Assembly: GCA_945643635.1 (NCBI GenBank) | Contig: CALZFC010000033.1 | Coordinates: forward strand, 4,152,001 to 4,216,000 | Source of the DNA: Allodiplogaster sudhausi | Taxonomy: Eukaryota > Nematoda > Chromadorea > Rhabditida > Diplogasteridae | Direction: 5' to 3' | DNA: 64,000 bases | Shown here: one piece after another, positions 58,101 to 64,000 of the stretch | Numbering within the stretch: position 1 is the first letter of the stretch | How the letters are laid out: each line of letters opens with the position of its first letter | The notes under the pieces: model-generated | The model's database searches: none | What the model saw: the letters and a program-made list of their open reading frames with translations, nothing else | What the model was told of the DNA's origin: nothing | Program-made: the position numbers and the translations under genes

Positions 58101-59908
58101 CCTCCTCGCCTGCCGAGTGTACGGTATACGGCTGGACACTGTCGCCGACCACAAGCTTGGCGGTGGCGAGTTCAAGTGTCAGCTTCATCTCAATCACTTC
58201 CGGCTCGAGAAGCTGGCCTCCCTGGATGAGACATTGATTAGGATTATTGTTATTTTATATCTATTTTTTCCGTAACAAAATCTCTGGAGCTCGAAAACAC
58301 GAAAATACTGGATTCAAGCGAATACTACCAAGTTTTTGGGAAAGTTTTTCGTAAGAAAGCAAAAAAAAACCATGGCAATTTCAAACCTGTTCACTGGCAA
58401 AGATGACATCCCGCGCTTCCATCAAATGGTCGAGCCTCTCGGAGAGACTCAGATCTTGGCCCTTCAACGCCTTCGACGGATGGAACTCCTCCTAGAACAA
58501 CTACAGCTTGTAGAATTCTTTAATCTCTCTCTCTCTCTCTTTCTCTCTCCTTCTCTCTCTCTCTCTGCCTTCTGTCTCTTTCCTCATACTCCCCCCTCCT
58601 CACCAACCACATATAGCTTGAGATGATCGACGGAAGCGAGATGGTCATCCAACTGCTCGACACAGCATCCCGACTCGTAGCAGATCGAGCACGCCCACCA
58701 GCCGCCGGCCGGGCAGAAGGGGAACACGAATTCGTGGATGCACTCGAGGCCTGTGCACGAGACTTTGGCAATATGTTATAAGAATGTAATTTCGAGACAA
58801 AATCAATGTTATTAATAACTTGTTGCAAAATACTTCAAACATTATCATTATTATTATTATATTAAGTATGTAATTTAGAGACAAAAACAATGTTATTTTT
58901 AACTTACTGCAATATGCTGTAAACAATACCGATTACTACATAAAATATGCAATCTACACATAACAACCGTTCATTAAATTCCTGTTCTCAAATCTTCTTA
59001 AACTACGTCCAATATCCACAATTTTGCACAAATACATTTTTTTTATTAAAACACAAAACAAATTACGGTGTTCACATGTACAGTATTTTTTTTACAGCTG
59101 TCGGCTGTAACTCATCCCATTTCTCTAAGATTCTTTTCAGATACACCCACCGACTGCTTTCTCTTGCATGAGTTCGTATCTCTCCTTCAGCTTGGACGGA
59201 ACTTTGGACGCCTTCAGCTTCATCACTTCCTTGTTAAAGAAGTTGAATATGGTTCGCTTCTGAAAAAGGAAGGGAATTTGAAGAGATATCGCATACAATA
59301 GTATTTGGATTGCTAATATAACTATTATGAATATTAAATATTGAAAGAAGATTTCCTACGAAAAATCGCGAATTCAGATATGTCATAAATCAACTCCAGA
59401 AGAAAATACTCAAGCCGATTCATCTTTCTTCGTGAGAAGTGAACTCACCCGTAAGTGACGCGGTGTTTTGCTGTGAGATAACTTCGATTCTTCGCTGGAG
59501 AAATAGTCTTGGCATAACTGAAAATAGGTTTGCTACAATTCTTTTTTGCTTTAATTCTATCCTTACATACTGAAAGGTAAAAATTATAATAATTTTTGTT
59601 TTAAAAATAATATGTGCCTTCAGTGAATTAAATCAATCTCGAGAACATAGCCTCTCAAACACTAAACAAAAAAAACAAATTCCCTCATATCCATTTTATT
59701 CATCTACAGTCTGGAGACAACGAAAAAGATTGAGAACGTGTCAAGTTGTCAGTCAAATAGCATGCATTCCACTCATAATAACAGAATATACAATAAAAGA
59801 ACGGAAGGAAACCACTCGGCTGACCACGCAGAGATCGCCATTCCACAGCTCGGGCTGAATGGCCGCGGCGGTTGTTACCGCCTTCTTCCCATTCGTCGTT
59901 GCCGCCAT
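35699..59908 (-). CDS. Giant multi-zinc-finger, RS- and P/Q-rich nuclear protein
   Basis: About 57 exons on the minus strand can be joined in phase from an ATG at 59906-59908 (MAATTNGKKAVT) to a stop at 37667, or to an alternative stop at 35699. This gives roughly 2260 residues. Order: nine U1/matrin-type fingers (C-x2-C...H-x5-H) over about the first 1230 residues; a charged coiled coil and a Met/Pro-rich stretch between fingers 8 and 9; an RS domain; a K/E-rich block; and a long P/Q/G-rich tail with an acidic DDDDDW patch. U1/matrin fingers and RS domains are known from RNA-splicing and nuclear-matrix proteins, so a nuclear RNA- or chromatin-associated role is inferred. ZNF318-type proteins combine some of these parts, but I cannot claim orthology. 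It could be two adjacent genes wrongly joined, but no internal phase break demands that. Parts are described separately below. Confidence 0.75.
36739..37666. other. Spacer between the two 3' ends
   Basis: AT-rich DNA with T- and A-runs. It contains the NFI-like palindromes at about 37341-37412. A 96-codon minus frame (37156-37446) consists partly of those repeats and shows no splice or domain support. Confidence 0.4.
37341..37412. promoter_or_regulatory. NFI-type palindrome cluster
   Basis: TTGGCAATTTGCCAA at about 37395-37409 is a perfect TTGGC-N5-GCCAA, the nuclear factor I consensus, inside a longer dyad TTCTTGGCAA/TTGCCAAGAA. A second copy (TGGCAATTTGCCAA, about 37369-37382) lacks only one base, and TGGCAGATTGCCAA lies at about 37342. 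The unit with AGAACGGGG is repeated in tandem. A binding function is inferred from the consensus only. Confidence 0.4.
37667..40162 (-). CDS. Zinc-finger gene: acidic patch and first 3' end
   Basis: Exons 40034-40162, 39131-39262, 38928-38999 and 37667-37744, all phase 0. The first carries ITLDDDDDWDSLASDIGHMF, the second a basic run KKRRRQVMRKRTHK (possible nuclear localisation signal), the third PPPAQQEK. The last reads ELAGKEEESKSCRLDLDPN and stops after TIEL. The last exon lies next to, and shares GAGCTTGCTGGG with, the 158-bp tandem repeat at 37837-38370, so the exon may have been born from that repeat. Confidence 0.6.
37780..38470. repeat. 158-bp tandem repeat, about 3.3 copies
   Basis: Units begin TCTGAGGAT at 37891, 38049 and 38207, with a degenerate fourth near 38366. 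Period 158, 158 and about 159 bp. The first two full units are almost identical (shared ACAATAACGCTCTGCCCAGC), and the later ones progressively diverge. A partial unit precedes at about 37837. It lies in the intron just upstream of the first 3' terminal exon of the zinc-finger gene. Confidence 0.85.
40381..45461 (-). CDS. Zinc-finger gene: P/Q/G-rich tail exons
   Basis: Exons 45408-45461, 45152-45287, 44842-44898, 44021-44175, 43780-43841, 42658-42761, 42359-42478, 42087-42231, 41566-41741, 41297-41382, 40839-41001, 40381-40668. Low-complexity Pro, Gln, Gly and Ala dominate, broken by short conserved-looking islands (DWDKQAAAFLAKIGDFS, RKLLGVLVTMQSENERSG, ENLLAQLVQMLGG). A stop directly after PPTKY at 41290-41292 could be taken as the gene end. 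However, the donor AA/GTACTA just before it joins in phase to TTACTACGATGAG, giving PPTNYYDEYG, so the gene continues. The donor after 44021 reads AG/GCTAGT; phase supports a GC-AG intron there. Such tails are common in proteins of nuclear condensates. Confidence 0.7.
42802..43584. mobile_element. Non-autonomous DNA transposon (MITE-like), 783 bp
   Basis: Terminal inverted repeats of about 104 bp (42802-42905 and 43481-43584) differ at only a few positions. Both begin CAAGGGAAGTCTTTCGGTGG. The element is flanked by TTA at 42799-42801 and 43585-43587, a likely 3-bp target duplication. There is no transposase frame inside. A 3-bp T-W-A duplication is typical of PIF/Harbinger, but the terminal bases do not settle the superfamily. 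The interior has a further 9-bp dyad (GTCTGGAAG/CTTCCAGAC). It lies in the intron between exons 43780-43841 and 42658-42761 of the zinc-finger gene. Confidence 0.85.
45896..48178 (-). CDS. Zinc-finger gene: RS domain and K/E-rich block
   Basis: Exons 48061-48178, 47869-47928, 47632-47755, 47414-47521, 46962-47055, 46637-46760, 46468-46549, 46226-46351, 45896-45957. The first three encode an arginine/serine domain of about 95 residues (repeated RS, SR, RSRS with a PPPPARRR lead). Next come two exons with hydrophobic and Met-rich segments (GRKGFLDSLGIQSIL, MPSMGMMMPG). Then EWKRKLEELKEKEKERSGEV opens a run of almost only K, E, R, D and S for about 130 residues. RS domains bind spliceosomal partners and are phosphorylated by SR kinases, which is the main ground for proposing a splicing link. 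Confidence 0.75.
48290..50978 (-). CDS. Zinc-finger gene: coiled coil, Met/Pro-rich exon and finger 9
   Basis: Exons 50883-50978, 50571-50771, 50330-50449, 49433-50150, 49015-49133, 48781-48900, 48570-48668, 48290-48410. Exon 50571-50771 starts with CDYC and then turns into a K/E/R/Q coiled coil (IERKQQLATQRQKLEEIKRK and on). The coil continues through 50330-50449 (ERERKEEKEGRERL) and the start of the 718-bp exon (LEEQQRAQM). That exon, the longest in the gene, then becomes Met/Pro/Gln-rich and ends with RRSRRSRSRTPSQPPK. Finger 9 is CSMC..HLVTTQH in 48781-48900. The intron after 50330 starts GCACGG, so it is probably GC-AG; reading frame supports this. Confidence 0.75.
51803..59908 (-). CDS. 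Zinc-finger gene: N-terminal exons with fingers 1-8
   Basis: Exons: 59825-59908, 59449-59517, 59151-59259, 58608-58750, 58387-58491, 58075-58221, 57461-57575, 56801-56920, 56399-56487, 56047-56196, 55531-55644, 55185-55287, 54922-55019, 54735-54824, 54398-54493, 54063-54125, 53920-53952, 53250-53334, 52986-53095, 52543-52660, 52329-52399, 52114-52239, 51803-51907. Fingers: CVLC..HSKTPRH, CSIC..HLASVDH, CTIC..HCRTSHH, CDLC..HFSSERH, CPVC..HVVSEGH, CTLC..HVRSYIH, CELC..HIGSGEH, CRLC..HVRSSEH. The repeat distance is mostly about 60-100 residues. Introns cut fingers 1 and 3 between the two residues inside the C-x2-C knuckle. Linkers are predicted helical and charged. The most doubtful boundaries are the 33-bp exon at 53920 and the acceptor at 51907. 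Confidence 0.75.
54163..54205. repeat. (TA)n microsatellite, self-complementary
   Basis: About 20 TA dinucleotides, interrupted once by AATA, in an intron of the zinc-finger gene. It is the only long TA tract in the window, where CT/GA tracts otherwise prevail. Confidence 0.9.
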
Positions 59909-60797
59909 GGCTTCGTCTCTCCTCTTCTCGCATGCGCCGCCTTCACAACGCGGCTCCTCAAGAGTTTCACAATTAGCAGAAACGCAATATTATTAGGCAA
60001 CTTTCCATGAGGTACTCAAAACAACAGCAAACAAAATAACTGCATGGAAACTTCCATTTCACAAAGAGAAAAAGTTTACTCAATTAGAAAAAAATCGCAA
60101 TCAGAGGGACCTTACAAACATTCCGTGAAGAAAACAATCGATGAGTTTGGGCATCAAAGTTGTTGAAATATCAAACAAACTACCATAATAGCTTCCGCTA
60201 TTATCTTAGAATATTGAACATCTCAAGATCTGATTGCAGCAATAGAGTTGAATAACTTGACTCCGCGGATAAAGAAAGAGAAGGAGTTCTCGAAATCCGT
60301 GTTTTTAAGTTTCTTTTCAGATCTTGGCACAGATATTAAAGTTCTACTGCAAAAGCAGCCAAAAGAATGAGCCGGATCGAGCAAGCAAAGACAATCGAAA
60401 GTTAAGGAAAAAGGCGTGGGCCGCGGCCTGCGGGGCGCCGAAGCCACCAATCAATTCGGGTGTGTCGCGTAATCGTTAAGAACACCAGATTCTTGCACGA
60501 TCGGACCACACCACAAGGACATTTTGGTGTCACAATCAAGTGTGCTAGTGTACTTGAAGCGCTGTCCATTCTACTGTGAATTAAAACGTCTGTTGTTAAC
60601 AGCTGAGTTTGAATGGCTCAGGAGCGAGAGAGAGAGAGAGAGAGAGAGAAGGAGAGAGAAAGAAAGAAAAAAAAGTGTGAGATGAAGAAGAGGATAACAG
60701 GAAAATTGAGAGGAATTGAACGCGATTTGATAAGGAAGAGACATTAATTAGAGCAGATATAGTGAGAGAGATTTGGACATTAGAAAGAGAGAGTGAA

Positions 60798-60829
<32 letters not shown>

Positions 60830-61319
60830 CGACAGAAAGAGAGAGAGAGGTGTGTGAGAGAGAGCAAAAACCCTTTGAAAAGAATCTATGTAAGTGATGC
60901 AATTTCCGCTTATCACGCGATCAAGACTCCTTCGTCGCGAAGTGTTCAAACAGTCATCGGCCAGCCCTGCCGTCCTATATTTTCCACCTCTGCATCCAAA
61001 CTGGGTGTCTGCCTCCCCATCTCATGTCCGTCAAGTAGTGTGTATAAAATGTTAGCAAAAAAGAAGTATTTATTATTTATTTAATTTTCTTCGTCCAAGA
61101 CATGGTTTATCATGCTGCATATCACTATATCATATGGCTGTCACACACACACAAAGAGTATTATTTGGCAAATGAGAATGGAGACATTTCATTCTGGGTG
61201 AGCATAATGTGGCGCCAGAAATCGATAATTGGCTAAGTGATAGCCTCCAATCGATATCTTTAGATATTACATCGAACCGTTACGAGAGAGATCACAGAAC
61301 AGAGATTGTGAAGAGTGAG

Positions 61320-61361
<42 letters not shown>

Positions 61362-61631
61362 GAGAGAGAGAGAAGGGAGAGAAAGAGAAATGAAGAACTT
61401 AATTATAGACAGACAGTGGCATCAGATTTAAGGCAACAAGTACCAAATTGATCAGCGAAATAAAATTAGTAGTTGTTCGGATCCACGGCAAATGTGGACT
61501 GTTCTTTGTCATTCGGGCGAGAAAATGTCATAGTCTTTACAATTAGTTTGAAATCAATCATTGTCTAGAAACAGAGAAAAATGTAGAGGACAGCAATATT
61601 TTTCAATAAAGAAGAAAACGAAGCGAAAACA
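59909..61631. other. Intergenic, presumed promoter side of the zinc-finger gene
   Basis: Two minus-strand genes lie on either side, so this holds the 3' flank of the channel gene and the 5' flank of the zinc-finger gene. It contains GA tracts at about 60625-60665, 60785-60850 and 61325-61385 and a short (AC)n at 61143. No TATA element at a convincing distance and no gene is seen. Confidence 0.4.
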
Positions 61632-62827
61632 TCATTTCCTTGCGAGCACATCGTCAAAGAAGACAAGCAGAAGGAAGAAGCACGCGGTGACCGAGATGAA
61701 GATGGTCAGCAGCACGCGATCCAGCACGTTCGCCAGGTACTCCCACTCGAGGGCGCACCTTAAGGAAGGACTTAAACTTACTTAGTCTTAGACTAAGGCT
61801 CAGCAATACTTAACCTTAGACTAAGACTTAACATTATCACTTGCTATCACTAGCCGCATTCAAAAAACTAAACAAAAGAAAGCGTCAAACTACGAAAAAA
61901 GAGGATGCATTAATAAAATAGACAAAATATTCGATGAAAAAATGCACAAACCCAATCAAATCCTATTGATAGAGCAGTCCCGATAATTTTTTTGTATTAG
62001 GTATCTTCCTAAAACTTTTGTGCTCTCCAAAGTTCATATGTATCTACACTAACATTAAGGCGTTCGGTTTTCCTTTTCTCTGAAGCATAAATATCAACAA
62101 AAAAAACCCATGCTCCTTTTATTATGCCAACGTAGAATATCACGGATAACCCAGGCATTTCCCGCTTCACAAAGAAATTAGGTTTGTGAAAAAGTACACA
62201 AGCTTACAGGCAACACATGAAAACAGGCAGCGGAACAAGCAAATAAGGACTATAGCAGAAAAATTTCTCTTTCTCTCTCCCTTTCTCTATCTCTGTCTTT
62301 CCTTTTCTCGCTTTCGCTCGCTCTCTCTCTCGCTCTCTCTCTTTCTCGTTCCCTCTCTCTCTTTCTCTCTTTCCCTTTCTCTATCTCTGCCTCTCCCTTT
62401 CTCGCTCTCTCGCTCTCTCTCTCTCACTTTCTCTCCTTACAATTTTCTGAGAATGTTCTTCGGTGGCGTCGGCGCCGTCTCCGAAAAACCGCATTCAACA
62501 TTCAGACTAGAAGGAAGCTGCTCTGTCAGATTTAAGAGAGAAGAAAAATAAAAAAGGATATTAAACTTCTTTATTCTGGACGCATCGTTAGTTTCTAATA
62601 AAGGTACTACATCCGCGGTAATCTTCCTCTACTTCTACAAATCGCTAACACTATGTATTACTAACACCTAGCCAGGCTAGAGCTACTGATTACTGAATGC
62701 TTGTAAGCTATAAAGCTACTTTGAAATTCAGTATTTTTTCCATCCATCGGTCCTCTCTCTCTCTTTCTCTCTCTCTCTTTCTCTCTTTCTCTCTCTCTCT
62801 TTCTCTCTCTCTCTTTCTCTCTTTCTC

Positions 62828-62858
<31 letters not shown>

Positions 62859-63871
62859 CTTTCTCGAAACATTTATGTAGCCCTCACGAACCTGCGCATC
62901 ATCTTCTGCCGTTTGACATCACGCGCACCCGAGCCATTCGATGTCACGGACGAGGCGTGGAAGCGTTGGGGCTGCTGTGCGAGGCGAGGAGCGCGCTCGC
63001 TTTGCTAGAAAGAGAGAGAGAGAGAGAAAGAGAGAGAGAGGCAGAGAGAGAGGCAGGGAGAGAGACAGATAGAGAGAGAGATAAGGAGAGAGAACAGAGA
63101 AGGAGAGAGAACAGAGAAGGGAAGGAGAGATGGAGAGAGAGAAGAAAAGAGGAGAGAAGAGAGAGTGAGAGATAATATTTCAAAGTCTGAGAGGTCAAAA
63201 AGTATATATGTACGTTATGTACCTAAGAGGAAACTAGGGATAGAATCAAGAGGAAAACTGTGTAGAGAGATGAATGTTAAATTGATGGGGAAAAGCAGCG
63301 AGAAAGACAGTGAGAGAGCGAAAGTGAAAGGCAGAGAAAAATGGACAATGAATATGAGAGGAATTTCTACTTGTTGGCAAGCTTCAGGAGAGATCAAATG
63401 AAGGGAAAACCTGGTGGTGAACCGGAACAAAGGAAAGAAAGCAAGCGACACTATAAGGATCGGAATAATAGCTAAAGAGGGAATGTGAATTGGAGAAGGT
63501 TGGCAAGAACTGATTGATTTTACAAGTATCTAAAACATTCTTGTTAATTTTCGCTGTCTGAGCACATGGACTTCAATGGGGTTTTTTTTGATGGATAAAA
63601 ATGATAAATTTTGAGTTTAACATTTCTCAGTTCCCTCTTACGTTGTCATCCGTCTTTCCGGTTGCCCCTCCTTCTGATCTTCCTCCCTATCAGTCTTCTC
63701 TTCCCCCCCCCCTCTCTCCCTCTTGCTCTTCCTTCCCCTCACCTTCCTCCTCATATGCGCCGTGTACTGTCTCGTGATGGATGCGAGCCTCCTCTCATAA
63801 GAGTACAGCGAGGATTGGCTCACTTCGGAAGAGATTGTACGGATGAAGGCGGCCGGCTCGGGCGGCAGTTG
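61632..63871 (-). CDS. Cys-loop ligand-gated ion channel subunit, last four exons
   Basis: Exons 63743-63871, 62888-63004, 62441-62520 and 61632-61758 join in phase; the gene continues beyond the right edge. The last exon reads ALEWEYLANVLDRVLLTIF, followed by a hydrophobic segment and ends LARK. This is the pre-M4 helix and M4 of the pentameric channel family (the E-W-x-x-x-A-x-V-L-D-R pattern of nicotinic subunits). The three exons before it would be the intracellular M3-M4 loop: PPEPAAFIRTISSEV, YERRLASITRQY, GARDVKRQKMMRRF. The ligand-binding and M1-M3 parts are outside the window, so cation versus anion type and ligand cannot be read. The exon at 62441 is the least certain. CT and GA tracts fill the introns. 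Confidence 0.75.
62270..62865 (+). repeat. (CT)n microsatellites in channel-gene introns
   Basis: Two CT-rich tracts, about 62270-62432 and 62753-62864, lie in consecutive introns of the minus-strand channel gene (GA on its sense strand). They are separated by the small exon and AT-rich sequence. Confidence 0.9.
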
Positions 63872-64000
63872 CTGGAATAGGAATACGGGGATGGCAGGAG
63901 GATGACCTATCGATCTTCCCGCTTGATACCGGGTGGATAAGTATGTATGTATATCCACAGGATTTAATCTTTTCTCTCCAATAGTCTGACTTATTGTTAG
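63872..64000. other. Right window edge, intron of the channel gene
   Basis: It starts at the acceptor CTATTCCAG (minus strand) of the exon at 63743-63871. The remaining 120 bp are presumed intron. No other signal. Confidence 0.4.

Noticed and set aside
9196..63198. Many long open frames of repeated Ser-Leu or Arg-Glu (for example 9196-9594, 19283-19864, 32297-32962, 62944-63198)
   Set aside because: They are translations of CT/GA microsatellite, appear in several frames and on both strands, and show no domain or splice support.
1..64000. CRISPR arrays, prokaryotic operons, Shine-Dalgarno sites, rRNA genes, retroviral genes
   Set aside because: None is visible. Gene structure is spliced-eukaryotic throughout, and no reverse transcriptase or integrase motif was found in the readable frames.

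Overview
This window is eukaryotic, most likely nematode, nuclear DNA. The genes are split into many short exons with GT-AG introns (plus two probable GC-AG introns). Fragments of Srg-like serpentine chemoreceptors, a family known from nematodes, lie at the left end. No prokaryotic-style gene order, operon or CRISPR is visible. Introns and spacers are exceptionally rich in (CT)n/(GA)n microsatellite, which causes most long spurious open frames. The species cannot be named from the sequence alone.

Layout. (1) 1-6.65 kb: two copies of an Srg-like seven-TM receptor arranged tail to tail as an inverted duplication (about 15-2140 plus, 3830-6311 minus). Both are broken by frameshifts and stops, and a third orphan TM1 fragment lies between them. 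(2) 8.4-34.8 kb: a second, much larger inverted duplication. Each arm (about 8380-16822 and 25922-34760) carries a complete L-asparaginase gene with C-terminal ankyrin repeats. The genes are head to head, and all 17 recognised exons keep the same phase; only the last differs in length. (3) 16.8-25.9 kb: a roughly 9 kb non-duplicated centre. It holds a GC-rich 12-bp minisatellite, a cluster of short dyads, a cysteine-rich zinc-binding-like gene fragment on the minus strand and a few weak plus-strand exon candidates. (4) 35.7-59.9 kb: one very long minus-strand gene of about 57 exons and roughly 2260 codons. It encodes nine U1/matrin-type zinc fingers, a charged coiled coil, an RS domain, a K/E-rich block and a long P/Q/G-rich tail, with two alternative 3' ends. 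(5) 61.6-63.9 kb: the last four exons of a Cys-loop ligand-gated ion channel (nicotinic-receptor-like), also minus strand and running off the right edge.

An interspersed repeat family, named here DR1, occurs at least five times, near the ends of the duplicated blocks. Two copies carry a perfect cAMP-response palindrome. Its position at the inner breakpoint of the large palindrome, next to the minisatellite, suggests that these repeats took part in the rearrangements. A 783-bp transposon-like element with 104-bp terminal inverted repeats and a TTA target duplication sits in an intron of the zinc-finger gene.

Exon boundaries were placed by hand from splice signals and checked by reading-frame phase across every junction of the two asparaginase genes, the zinc-finger gene and the channel gene. 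They should be good to about 1-2 bp. Family assignments rest on motif recognition, not on a database search.
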